Assembly (NCBI GenBank): GCA_016630955.3
Contig: CM050001.1
Coordinates: 620,001 to 684,000, forward strand
Length of the DNA: 64,000 nt
DNA from: Didymella arachidicola
Taxonomy: Eukaryota > Ascomycota > Dothideomycetes > Pleosporales > Didymellaceae
Direction: 5' to 3'
Shown: piece after piece, positions 12,011 to 22,375 of the stretch
Numbering within the stretch: position 1 is the stretch's first letter
Layout of the letters: each line of letters opens with the position of its first letter
Notes under the pieces: model-generated
The model's input: only the letters and a program-made list of their open reading frames with translations
Told to the model about the DNA's origin: nothing
Databases searched by the model: none
Translations under genes and position numbers: made by a program

Positions 12011-12018
12011 TTTATATA
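12011..12018 (-). promoter_or_regulatory. Putative TATA box of the GMC oxidoreductase
   Basis: TATATAAA on the minus strand, 94-101 bp upstream of the ATG at 11917, the clearest TATA-like element near this gene. Confidence 0.5.
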
Positions 12019-12238
12019 GACCGGCATCTTAATCCGCCGTAATGTAGCCGATGCAGGGCGGCTTCCATATGCCGTGATTGTGCTTCATTTACATCTCAAA
12101 GGCTACGTCCAGATCGTACCTTGATGGGCCGTTAGGTCGCCAACATCTTGCTTACGAGGTCATCGTATTGTGGTTCTCAGGAACCGTAATAGCGCCGATC
12201 ATCCATTTGCCGTGTTCACAACTACCGGTGATGTTGCC

Positions 12239-12267
12239 CTTATGTTCCAAGGGCTTATGTTCCAAGG
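12239..12267. repeat. Tandem 15-bp duplication
   Basis: CTTATGTTCCAAGG occurs at 12239-12252 and again at 12254-12267, one base apart. Confidence 0.8.
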
Positions 12268-12707
12268 TCAGTAATAGATTAATCTAGGGCCTGGGGCTGT
12301 GCGGCGGGAGCGCGGATCCATTCCTCCGAGGGGCATCGAAACAAAGGAGTCAAGGATCTCGCTCGCCGTTTTGAAACAATGACGATGCTCAACCTGATAG
12401 AAAACCCGAGGTTCGTCGGTTGGTCATCACGTGAGTTGGGCATTGCCATGTCGTGCATTGCTGAAAAGCTATTGGCTTTCTGTACCTTGTTGATGATCAG
12501 CAGCCCTGCGCTTGTAGGAAGCAGCATCGATGCAGCCCAGTGGGCACGACCCCAGTGATCCGAATACAAAGTACAATAGGCGAGAGTGACCTGGTGTCAT
12601 ACCGAGTGACAAGTGAGCATGCACGTTCTTCAGCGTGTCAGTGTGTGTCCAACTGCACCGGTTCGTAGTCCATCGGGCGACCCGTATATTGCGTGCGGCC
12701 GCACAGC

Positions 12708-12787
12708 CACCACCTGGACAGAAAATATCGGACACCTTTGGCCGCTGACCTCATCAAAAGTGTCCGACTTTTTTTGTCTAGGTGGTG
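12708..12787. repeat. Imperfect foldback (28-bp inverted repeat)
   Basis: Arm 12708-12735 (begins CACCACCTGGACAG, ends CGGACAC) pairs with the reverse complement of 12760-12787 (begins CACCACCTAGACAA, ends CGGACAC) with a few mismatches and a 24-nt loop. It could be a small MITE-like foldback or an RNA hairpin; no TA duplication is obvious. Confidence 0.6.
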
Positions 12788-13408
12788 CAGCAGCCTCAGT
12801 GCTCGTCGCATTCGCCAGAGAGCTACGGTTGGCAACAACCACGCGTCGGCATGTGGAGAGCCCCAGCTGAGATGGAACGAGTCTGCGAACGATTCTAGAT
12901 GTCTGGCAAGAGGACCGGATGCGGACGCGATCGACAGATGATTACCGTACAATCGATGGGGCCAGGGCCGCGCTCGGACCAAGGGGCAGCAGCACTTGCA
13001 CTGGAAGGACTCATCTGTCATTCTCACACGTCAACAATGGGTTACCACGGCATAGTCCAGTCGCAAGCTGCGCGTAGTCGAATCCGCAGTCCGAACTCGT
13101 AAACCTGCATAGCGTGATGCTTCTCAATATCGTCCCAAACTTGTGCTGTCTAGACAAGCACCGTGATGCCTTTGAATCACGAGAGAAGCTCGTTTTTACG
13201 AGCGATTTTCTGCAAGACTGCCACAGCAGACCTTCTGCCTGTGCTTGTATTTGATCAACACTATAGCCAGTCGAATCAATCAGAATTTTAAAGAGAGGAA
13301 GAGCAGATATTTACTACCTGTCTATCCATATTTCGAATACATTCACATGGCTATCTTGTTGTCGGAAGCGTGCAATAGGGAGAGTCTAGTCATTGTTGTA
13401 ATTACTTA

Positions 13409-13453
13409 ACGCCAACTACCACCGGATGGCGCACCCCACCGGAATGGCGCACC
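13409..13453 (+). repeat. Element 1 left terminal inverted repeat
   Basis: Begins ACGCCAACTACC and contains two copies of a motif of the form CACCGG(A)ATGGCGCACC in tandem. The TTGCCAAGAC box follows at 13454-13463. Confidence 0.95.
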
Positions 13454-13489
13454 TTGCCAAGACCACACCTCTTTTGACCACCACCAACG

Positions 13490-15124
13490 ATGTCGCAACA
13501 AATTGATCTTGAATTACTTTCTCGTGAAGATAGAATTAAGCTTGCTATTAGAGCTATTAATTCTAATGCGAACCTAAGCCAGCGACGCGCTGCTGCTGTC
13601 TACAACGTGCCTGAAAGTACTCTTCGAAGGCAACGCGCCAAACCAGCTTCTCAACGCGTTATCTACCCCAATTGCTCTCGGCTTACAAAGCAAGAAGAGG
13701 AGGTGCTTGTTCAACATATAAGAAAGCTTGACGCGCGAGGATTTGCTCCTACGCTTACTTATGTGCGAGAGATGGCTGATCAACTGTTGGCTGCTCGCGA
13801 TGGGGGCAAGGTTGGAGAAAACTGGACCTACAGGTTTATCCAGCGGAAACCTGAGGTTAGGTCTCAGGTTTCTAGACTGAGAGATTACCGGAGAGTTCTG
13901 TGCAGCGATACAGCAATTATCAGTCCCTGGTTCGACCTTATACGCAACGTTAAAGCCAAGTACGGCATCCTGGACCAAGATACCTACAACTTTGACGAGA
14001 CTGGCTTCCAGATAGGCGTTGGAGGGTCAGTTAAGGTAGTGACTGCGTCTGAGAGACGTCGTGCACCACTCAGCCTTCAGCCTGGCGATCGTGAGTGGAT
14101 AACTTTGATTGCTTGTATCAACGCGATGGGCTGGTCTGTCCCACCCTTCTTCATCCTCAAAGCAAAGCACCACGACAAGGCCTGGTACGTTAACAACCCA
14201 AAAGATTGGAGGATTGGGGTTAGCAAGAATGGCTGGACTACTAATGAGCTTGGCCTTGCCTGGCTAAAGCACTTTATCCAGCACACAGAGGCTGCTACTG
14301 TAGGTAGCCATCGGCTGCTGATTATCGATGGCCACGAGAGTCACAAGTCGCTCGAATTCCAGAATCTCTGCGAGGAAAGCAAGATTATTGCCCTCTGTAT
14401 GCCTCCGCACGCCTCTCACATCCTGCAGCCACTTGACGTTGGGTGCTTTGCCCCGCTGAAGCAGGCGTACAAGAAGGAGATCAAAAGCTTGGCAGACAGT
14501 TACATTACCCACGTGGACAAAAAGGCCTTCTTAGCAACGTTTCAACCAGTATACAACAAGGCAATCTCAAAGAGCAACATCTTATCAAGCTTTAGAGCAA
14601 CTGGCTTGGTCCCACTTGACCCAGAGGCGGTGCTGTCAAGGCTTGAAGTTAAGCCTCGTACGCCAACACCGCCTCTGCCTGGGCCTACCAACTGGCAACC
14701 TAAAACACCAACCAACGCGATTGAAATTGATAGCCAAACAACTCTTATTATTAAGAGGATAAGAGAACATAGGAGTTCCTCTCCTGACTCAATTATTGAG
14801 ATGGTCCTACAGGTTAAAAGGGGGTCTGCAAAGAGGGACTATTCGCACACGCTACTTGAGGCAAGGATAGCCCAGCTTGAACAGGCAAACAAGGCTGCTT
14901 CTGAGCGTAAGAGGCGTAAAAAGAAGCGGATTCAGGAAGGCGGGACTCTCTCGCAGGCAGAGGCAGAGGAAATACTAAAGGAGAAAGACGCTAAGGCTGA
15001 GACTAAGGGAGAAGGTGCGCAGGTAGGTAGCAGTAGTAAAGTTAAACGGTGCTGTACAACATGCGGCAGGATAGGGCATAATAAGCGCACTTGCCAGCAA
15101 GATGTAATAGAGATAGAGGATTAA
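13490..15124 (+). CDS. Fot1/Pogo transposase, element 1
   Basis: 544 residues, no internal stop; the ATG lies 37 bp inside the left repeat. Residues about 15-60 form a psq-like helix-turn-helix, followed by a CENP-B-type DNA-binding region (about 60-115). The DDE catalytic residues are in YNFDETGF, LLIIDGHESH and LQPLDVGCF; 35 residues separate the last two Asp, the DD35D spacing of this group. The C-terminus has a Lys/Arg-rich stretch and a zinc knuckle (CX2CX4HX4C: CTTC..H..C). It should bind the terminal repeats, excise the element and insert it at TA. All key residues are present. Confidence 0.95.
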   Translation: MSQQIDLELLSREDRIKLAIRAINSNANLSQRRAAAVYNVPESTLRRQRAKPASQRVIYPNCSRLTKQEEEVLVQHIRKLDARGFAPTLTYVREMADQLLAARDGGKVGENWTYRFIQRKPEVRSQVSRLRDYRRVLCSDTAIISPWFDLIRNVKAKYGILDQDTYNFDETGFQIGVGGSVKVVTASERRRAPLSLQPGDREWITLIACINAMGWSVPPFFILKAKHHDKAWYVNNPKDWRIGVSKNGWTTNELGLAWLKHFIQHTEAATVGSHRLLIIDGHESHKSLEFQNLCEESKIIALCMPPHASHILQPLDVGCFAPLKQAYKKEIKSLADSYITHVDKKAFLATFQPVYNKAISKSNILSSFRATGLVPLDPEAVLSRLEVKPRTPTPPLPGPTNWQPKTPTNAIEIDSQTTLIIKRIREHRSSSPDSIIEMVLQVKRGSAKRDYSHTLLEARIAQLEQANKAASERKRRKKKRIQEGGTLSQAEAEEILKEKDAKAETKGEGAQVGSSSKVKRCCTTCGRIGHNKRTCQQDVIEIED

Positions 15125-15197
15125 TTTAAGCTATTGTACGTTTAAATTTCTTGTTGTGGTGCTGAAATATTGAGGTGTAAAGATAAATTTGCTACAG

Positions 15198-15242
15198 GGT
15201 GCGCCATTCCGGTGGGGTGCGCCATCCGGTGGTGGTTGGCGT
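15198..15242 (-). repeat. Element 1 right terminal inverted repeat
   Basis: Reverse complement of 13409-13453 except one base (C instead of T at position 9 of the repeat). Unlike the left end it is not followed by the TTGCCAAGAC box. Confidence 0.95.
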
Positions 15243-15244
15243 TA

Positions 15245-16546
15245 TCAAAACGGGCTTCTTCGTGTGGACGGCACCGAATGGCCATCGCCAAAGACACAGG
15301 CTTGTTCGATGGCAACAGACACAAAAATCCACCGCGGGCGCCTACGCTAACGGAATCCACAGGTCCGTGTCTTTCCAATACTGACACGTATGTAGAGTCT
15401 GTTCTGCGCTGTTATGAAAGATCAAACTGACTGTCTGAGGCTCATGAACCGGCATTTCTTCCGCCCACCTTTTCTCTCCCTGACCATATATAGATCCAGA
15501 CTGTATGGTGAGCTGCAGTACTAATACCCGACAAGCTCCATGGTCTCGCAAACTTATTGTGCGCACTTCTCCAGTGCCACGGTTGCACATATCAACACAC
15601 TCACTAAGATCGACCCCGAGTCTCTACATAATAGACTGACATTTGCAATGTATGATGTGATGCTTTATGCCCGTCCTTCGCTGACCCTATTCCAAATTAC
15701 TTCAGTAGCGCCCACATTAGAGCGCATTGCATTCGTAGCTCGCGTCTCTATATATTTAGATACCTATAGAGGCTTTCCGGTAGGAGGCTCACCTCACTAA
15801 TTGCCTTGACTACTACTTGTGCTTGCGACAATCCGTCATCCCTTCGTACAAGACATGTGGGTGACAGGGATGAAATTTGGAAGCGTCGTCAACATTTTGC
15901 TACTCGATCACGTACGTTACAGTCCTCAGGCACAGACTCAAGGCTCACAAACTTCTTCGTGAAGCTAGATTCATGATGCACCATAGAGAGTCTCGAGTCC
16001 GATAGTAGGATGTGAAATGAGGTCTATCAAGCCTGTTCCTTTGGAAATTTGGGAACGCTTGCTCAGAGGTAGTCTCGCCAACCCCCCATCTTCCAGTACC
16101 TGGATAGGCTCCGCGATCAAAGGCGGAAATATTATGCTTATAATCAAACTAGGGCGAGCCAGAGCAGTAAATGCTACAAAAATAAGCGAAGAATACATCA
16201 TATCCATAAAAGACCCAAGCTGCACCGCGGGATATCTGGAGTTCAGAAACTTTCAAACAGCCTTGAGGTTCGACCCTCAATAACATCGCTAGTTGCAGGA
16301 AATTTGCACTAACGAGCCGTGCATGCAATACTGGACGTGTTCTTGTCCAGTTTCTAGATAGAACTGAGCAAGTCAGTGATTGCAACTAACAGCTATGGAA
16401 TCTTTTGTGATCGTGATTTATGGACAAGGCTAGAGGTCGCATTTGGGAAGCTGCATATCTAAGCAGTCCTTAGGACCGCATGAGATCCTCTGCATGACCT
16501 CAGAAGGAAGCGGAAAGACTCTTATAACATTGAAAAAGCTGTGGGA
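15245..16546. other. Intergenic region
   Basis: About 1.3 kb from element 1 to the 3' end of the protease pseudogene. Only short frames without recognisable domains; nothing further seen. Confidence 0.5.
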
Positions 16547-18039
16547 TTACCGCGCCTCAATGTGCAGCTCATGCACGACTTTGGTCCCGATGAGTTCCAG
16601 TCTCCTCTCAATAACCTCCAGCTCCACCCTTTCGGTCGCTGTAGCTTCCACTCGCGGTCTGGCCTCGCCATGCATTTCTGCTTTACCAAATCGTTCCTGC
16701 TCTAGAACCACATTCGATGTCTTTCGAAACAACCACCATCCTCTTTTCCAGGCGATGATCAAGACGATAACCAGAATAGCGATCAACGACACTGCCAGCA
16801 CGATGCCCACGTAAAGCCCTGGAAAGCCCTTGGTGGATTTCTTCACCTGAATGGCATCGTTTTCTGCCATGGTGGTGTTCCAAATGGTCACGATGTCCTC
16901 CGGCGCTCCTGACCGCGCTTGACTAATGCTGAAGTTCGCCCGTTCATAGTCAAAAACGACGTAAATCTCTCGTAGAAAAGCTCTACCCAGATTGTTGATC
17001 GCTTCAACGGAAAGTAGTAGGTAGTTTCATTGACCAATGGAGGAGCGAGTTTTAGGTCGAATGCAGAGTAAGGTAGGGTGTAGTTGAACACCTTGTCGTC
17101 ATACAGTCCGCTGCTGATTGTGAAGATGACGGAAGCGCTTTCTTTGACCAACTCGCTGTGCGTAGTACTGCCCAAAGTATAAAAGGCTAGATCTTCGTTC
17201 ACTCTAGACGGAATGCCTCTTCAAACATCTTACACAAATCGGTGGAAGCCCAAATTTGCGGCAGTGTCGAATCAATGACAAACATGGATGGCGACCAGGT
17301 ATTGCCAGAGAAGCCTGTGATGCTCACTGCGATGACACTCACGACCATGGTTCCATTCTCTCTACTCGACGTCTTCACTGACAAAGCAGTAGCTTCGTCA
17401 AACTGTGATGCGTCGTATCCTCTTAGTATCAAGCTCCCAGGTTTGAATTCTACCTTGAGTCAGCTGTGACTGCTTCACTAGGTCGTCATAGGACTTACTG
17501 CCAACTGAACCAGCGGTAAAACCGAAGCTTTCACTGGGTATCTTGGAAACACCATTCATGCTTGACAGTATTGTTTTCTTCGTTGCACGATTTGACCCAA
17601 CTGTACCTTGCGTCAGGCCGAAGACAGAAACGAAAAAGTCCGGTTCACTGATGCCAGCGACATAGATGTCAGCCAATCTTTGGCCTTGAGCACTGTCAGT
17701 GCCTATTCAAAAATTATCAAATCCCAAGAGAGCACTCGTTAGGTTCGAGGGATCAAAGTACGCGAGTGGTACCGTGAAGAGTCCAGCCGAGCTCCACGAA
17801 GTTGAGGATTGGTATCGAAACGGAGTGCGGTCCAGGTATGCTTGAAAAAGACCAATCGAAGTATTTGCAGTGACTTTGCGTGCAATAGGAAGTAGGGTCA
17901 TCCCTGAATTGAGCCCAGGGATACCTCGAAAGCGTTGAAGTGGCTCGCCAACTCCTATGCTGAAGGTAGACCAGGGCCCATCTAAACCGTCCCTGCGACT
18001 CTTTAGGCTCTTTCTCTGGAACCCATATCCAACAGTGCT
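16547..18039 (-). pseudogene. Broken membrane-anchored pepsin-like aspartic protease
   Basis: Reading down the minus strand, successive frames match the fungal pepsin-like family with a C-terminal anchor: GPWSTFSIGVG near the start, FFVSVFGLTQGT, SFGFTAGSVG, LILRGYDASQF, FVIDSTLPQIW (second catalytic region), CKMFEEAF, LPYSAFDLKL, YFPLKRS, then a membrane helix at about 16770-16830 and a charged tail. The frame is damaged: an in-frame TGA at 17707-17709, a phase change around 17433-17505 that a single canonical intron does not repair cleanly, a stop and phase change at about 17199-17202, and a one-base shift near 17000. The signal peptide and N-terminus are missing beyond 18039. It is a decayed or truncated gene, unless assembly errors explain all the lesions. 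Confidence 0.8.
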
Positions 18040-18472
18040 CTATTAGCTTACTAGTACTGTGTAGAATTGATGACCAAGGGTTGCGGTAAAGGGACTCCTG
18101 CGTAACATCTTTGCAAGTGTAGGATGGATGCAGCAGGCCCTAATACGAAGAATGACATCATCACGAAAATCAGTGCGAACAGGTCTCAATCGTGTCGGTG
18201 CCTCAGGAGATACTAATATACTTGGATATGGCTGCGGACATTGACGGGCCAACGTAACTGAATTATTCACAAATGCCAACGGCATAAGCTGTAGCAGGCT
18301 TAGACAAATCCGACCCGCCACCCGCCTATACAACACTTGGCGGTGGATGCAGCCAATGATTTCACCCCATTGAATACGCAAAACGACCAAAGCTTAGAGT
18401 CAGATGCGTAGGTTTCTATTCTGAGACACGATGCATACATTGACGCTGTTGCTCCTCTGTGTTGCTATCGCC
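18040..18472. other. Intergenic region upstream of the protease remnant
   Basis: About 430 bp where the lost N-terminus of the protease would lie. I see no signal-peptide coding frame and no other gene. Confidence 0.4.
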
Positions 18473-19500
18473 TTAGATCTCGCAAGGCTCGACCTTGAAC
18501 ATGGCCTCCACAACTGGCGACTTCTCGCCCCATCTGGCAATTGCGCCTCGCACGGCTTCCTCCAGAGTGGTCATATCCACGCCCACAATGTCATTCTCAA
18601 TCAAATGACTGAAATCGTTCCCACAGTCCTCCTCGTAGAACTGATTGCTGACCGTCAGCCCCTTCATGGCCTTCGCATTTTCTCCCCTCTCCAGCGCGAT
18701 CCTGGCATGTTTGTTGATCTTGGCCAGATCAACTTCCTCAACTTGGAACTTCGTGTCCAAGACCTTCTCAAGAGTTTCAAGAAGCGACCGCTGGGTGAGC
18801 TCGCCCTTCGCAAATGGGCATATGTAGATAGGACGATTCTCCACAACACCCGGGTTGCGTAGCATGTTTGCAGCAGCATATCCCATGGTATCCAATGGTG
18901 TCCAGAATAATGGGTTATCTCCTGTACCGTAGATCCTCGCCTTTCGATTTGCAACGTCGAATCCGGCAGGGCCTTTCATAAGCCACATATCGAAAAATGG
19001 TCCGCCGTTGAGACCAGTCCAGGAGATTCGCCCTTCGGCCGCGAGCCCACGTAGGTACTCTCTAACCCTGTACTTTGCGCCTGCAGATACTTCGGGCAGA
19101 CGCTTGAATTGTGGGCTGTCGATGTAGCCAACAAATTCGTTGGCGAAGAAGAATTTCACACCTGCGGCGACGGCGGCATCAATGATGAGCTTGGAGGGCT
19201 CGTATTGAGTAGCCCCACCCGTGATACAGTTCACGACCGCATCTTGGTCTTTGAATACTGCGGTGAGGGATGTGAGGGACGCGTAGTCCACGGGTTTGTG
19301 CGTGATGTTGCAATCGTCTGGCGGGGCGTATTTCGAGTCCGGGCGTGTAACGACAGTGATGTTGAAGCGTTGGCCATCCTTTAGAAGGTCTTGTACGATG
19401 ACTTTTCCGACGTTTCCTCCAGGCTATCATGCAGAGTTAGAGTGATCCGCTGTTCGTCAGTTGCACGTACTCCGAGTATAGCGATGTTCTTGAGCTCCAT
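18473..19500 (-). CDS. NmrA-like / isoflavone-reductase-like NAD(P)-binding protein
   Basis: Two exons, 19471-19500 and 18473-19423, joined across a 47-nt intron, give 326 residues. The short first exon encodes MELKNIAILG and the second opens with PGGNVGKVIV, so splicing rebuilds the nucleotide-binding motif GPGGNVG (residues 10-16), strong support for the junction. Further family features are VVTRPDS, VNCITGGAT and the KFFFANEFVG segment where the active-site lysine region lies. Proteins of this type are NAD(P)H-dependent reductases or redox sensors; the substrate is unknown. It is divergent from the dehydrogenase at 20385. Confidence 0.92.
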
Positions 19501-20384
19501 CGTGTGTAAAAGGGTGAACGTTTGGGTGCGACGAAGACTCAAGTGAAAACGCGCTACGAGAATTGAGTGATGCTGTACTGTTTCTTCAGTGCCATTTGTT
19601 CCTCTCTTAATGCTGAGATGTGTGGCTTCAGGCGTACAGGTGCGGGTCATCGGCGCCCATTTTCCTCCGACATGCTTGCTGCCTTGCGACTGCCTCGACC
19701 ACAATCATGCTGCAGGTAACAAGGCTGCGACTGCCTGACTTCTTTCTTTGCTAAACAAGAGCCTGGGATGAATTGAGTAGACGGGCAATGACATCAAGGC
19801 AACGAGGATGGCGGAGAAGACTCCATGTTAGCGTTGTTTACGTACGCAATCGGCAATTGAGATTGGTAGTCGGCATCCAGCAGAGGCTGAACAAATGCCG
19901 AAGAGCCTCAATGCAAACCGCTCATGACCATGACATTTTTGCCCCGAACATCGCTGCATTCGTGAACAGGCTTTGATCCAAGTGCAATTGATATGCTGTG
20001 TGTGACTTAGAGGCGACCATCACACATTGCGCAGAGGCCCAATGACGTAGCATTGTGTTGGTGGGGTAAAGGCTTTGTGAAATCGTGTCCGCAGAGAAGA
20101 CCATTACCACGAACAGAGCGATAAAAGTCGCTCCAATGTCGTGTGCAGCAGGACCAAACACCCTGCAGCAGGTGATGCTTTCAAGGGTTGTGGAAAATTG
20201 CTACGTTCAGCGACGCGCATATGAGAGCGGCAGCTCGGTCCGAGATAACGCGTCTACTTAGCCGTACAAGATGGAGACCCGCTGCTGTGAGGTTAGTTTC
20301 GAGCTGCATCTTCTCCTTCCTGCCCTGTCCAGATCTCCAGCCATAGCTCGTGATCCACGCACAGCATCCAGTACGCTCAACATC
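19501..20384. other. Divergent intergenic region, NmrA-like / D-2-hydroxyacid dehydrogenase
   Basis: 884 bp between two divergent oxidoreductase genes. Frames here are short and unconvincing; no TATA-like element stood out. Confidence 0.5.
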
Positions 20385-21484
20385 ATGTCTGAACGCGCAG
20401 CGCTTCTGATTGGCAAGCTGTCCCACACGCGGAAGGCATGGGAGGACATATCTCAGGTAGCATCGAAGCTCCATGAGTACCCTGAGGGCGACCGCGCAGA
20501 CTTCATCAAGAGGTGCAGGAATGGCGAATTTGATGGCGTCTTTGCTCTGTACCGTAGCAACGACTCGAACCCATTGACTGGCGACTTCAACGAGGAGCTC
20601 CTCGAGGTGCTGCCGAAGAGCCTGAAGTTTGTCTGCCACAACGGTGCAGGGTACAACAACATTGATGTAGCAGCATGTACGAAGAGAGGGATCCAAGTCT
20701 CTAGCACGCCTATCGCTGTCAACGATGCGACCGCTGATGTCGCCATCTTCCTCATGCTTGGAGCGCTGCGCAACATCCACCAGTCGTACTCGGCAGTCCG
20801 AGAAGGTTAGTATGTAGACTCCTCATATGGGAAGTACGCTGATGCGAGCAGGTAAATGGCGCGGCAAATTTGCCCTCGGACACGATCCCAAAAACAAGAC
20901 ACTCGGTATACTCGGTATGGGCGGCATCGGTTCTGCGGTCGCAACACGCGCGAAAGCATTTGGCATGCAGATCCAGTACCACAACCGCAGACAGCTGCCT
21001 CCTAACGAGGAGAGCGGCGCGAAGTACGTGACGTTTGAGGAGCTGCTCAGGACATCAGACGTGCTGAGTCTGAATCTGGCACTGAACCCGAAGACGAAGC
21101 ATATTATCGGCAAGCCCGAGCTCGACCAGATGAAAGACGGCGTTGTCATTGTGAACACGGCGCGAGGGGCCCTGATCGACGAGGCAGCGTTGGTCGATGC
21201 ACTCAAGAGCGGCAAGGTCTGGACAGCGGGTCTGGATGTCTTTGAAGAGGAGCCCAAGGTCCATCCTGGGCTGCTGGAGTGCGAGAATGCCGTATTGCTG
21301 CCGCATGTGGGAACGGCGACATACGAGACACAGGTCAGTTTCATCAGTACACTCATTTAAGATATTCTACTGACTGTGACAGCGCGACATGGAGCAGTTG
21401 GTTTTGGACAACCTGATATCGGCAATCCAGCACGAAAAGCTGATCACACAAGTGCCGGAGCAGAAAGATAAGGCAAACTTGTGA
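20385..21484 (+). CDS. D-2-hydroxyacid dehydrogenase (glyoxylate/hydroxypyruvate reductase type)
   Basis: Exons 20385-20805, 20852-21333 and 21383-21484 give 334 residues. The frame is open upstream to 20271, but MSERAALLIGK at 20385 matches the usual start. The NAD(P) motif GMGGIG is at 162-167. The catalytic triad is visible: Arg245 (NTARGAL), Glu274 (DVFEEEP) and His292 (LLPHVGT). HNGAGYNNID in the N-terminal half is characteristic of the family. The enzyme reduces 2-keto acids such as glyoxylate or hydroxypyruvate to D-2-hydroxyacids; the exact substrate is inferred from similarity to yeast Gor1-type enzymes. Both introns (46 and 49 nt) have good signals. Confidence 0.95.
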
Positions 21485-22375
21485 CCGACTACATGGGTCC
21501 CAAAAGCCCAGCTCTGGGCAAGGGTGAGCGAGCACCTCGATTCCATCTCATGACTACACTTAAGATCAATGAAGCATATACCGGCATTGAACGCATGCTC
21601 CCCACAAAGTTCACTTTGCCGATGTGGAGAGGGAATCTGGGGTCGGCGTTTGACACAACAGGGAGGCGAAGAGGCCTCGATGTTTTTGCGCTACCTGTAC
21701 CGGCACCTGTTTGCGGCAACGTCGGCGTTTGAAACTTGCTACTTGACTGGCTGCTTAAGATCGAACACTTCAACCATCACAGCTCTCCCGTCGCGGGCTG
21801 CTGTAGCAGGACTTTACATCGGAACACCAGTTGCGCCCGAGGTCCAATGTCTATCGCCGCGGAAGAAAGGTGATGGAGCAAAAGCTCATGGCTAGTAAAG
21901 CCAAGAAGCCAAGACAATTCGGACTCGTACGCAGGGCGCGATTTAGCCTGCTCAAGCAACGCCAGACGAGATCAAGCAGCCTTGACGAGCTGCGAGCAAG
22001 GGTGTTTACGGCTACGCACCGAGCACAATCGCCGCATGCGGGCTTCTATGCACAGCTATGCAGCGTTCTCAACAAGCTTGATAAAAACATCGGGACATGT
22101 CTTACGATATCGGCGTTTGAATGTTTGACTGGAGGAAGAACTTGCAACACATGCGGCTCCACTGCTGGAAACCCCACAACGTTCCCCACGTCACACGCTC
22201 TCGCCCCCATGGAGTAGTGGATCAGCGGTGTCGTGCACTTTCGGGACAGCGATATAAAGTTCAATGTCCTCCTCGGATGTTTTGGGGTCCAATTCAAGTT
22301 CCTTGCGACGACCTTATCACTCGACGGCGATTGCGCAACGCAGAGTCTCCGTCTAGACTCAAACATATTGCGACG
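21485..22375. other. Intergenic region upstream of the sugar permease
   Basis: 891 bp with short chance frames. It contains the putative TATA box at 22253. Confidence 0.5.
22253..22259 (+). promoter_or_regulatory. Putative TATA box of the sugar permease
   Basis: TATAAAG about 120 bp upstream of the ATG at 22376. Confidence 0.4.

Larger units (their letters stand above)
11918..13406. other. Intergenic region with small repeats
   Basis: About 1.5 kb between the GMC gene and the element 1 insertion. It contains the GMC core promoter, a 15-bp tandem duplication (12239-12267) and a foldback (12708-12787). No coding frame is convincing. Confidence 0.5.
13409..15242 (+). mobile_element. Element 1: intact Fot1/Pogo (Tc1/mariner) transposon
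   Basis: An 1834-bp element bounded by 45-bp terminal inverted repeats that differ at one base, flanked on both sides by TA (13407-13408 and 15243-15244), the target duplication expected of Tc1/mariner elements. It holds a single open transposase frame. Near-identical ends plus an unbroken frame suggest recent insertion and possible activity. Confidence 0.95.

Noticed and set aside
17433..17505. A single intron that would restore the aspartic protease frame.
   Set aside because: GTAAGT at 17506 is a good donor, but no acceptor before LILRGYDASQF keeps the phase, and other lesions remain elsewhere in the gene.
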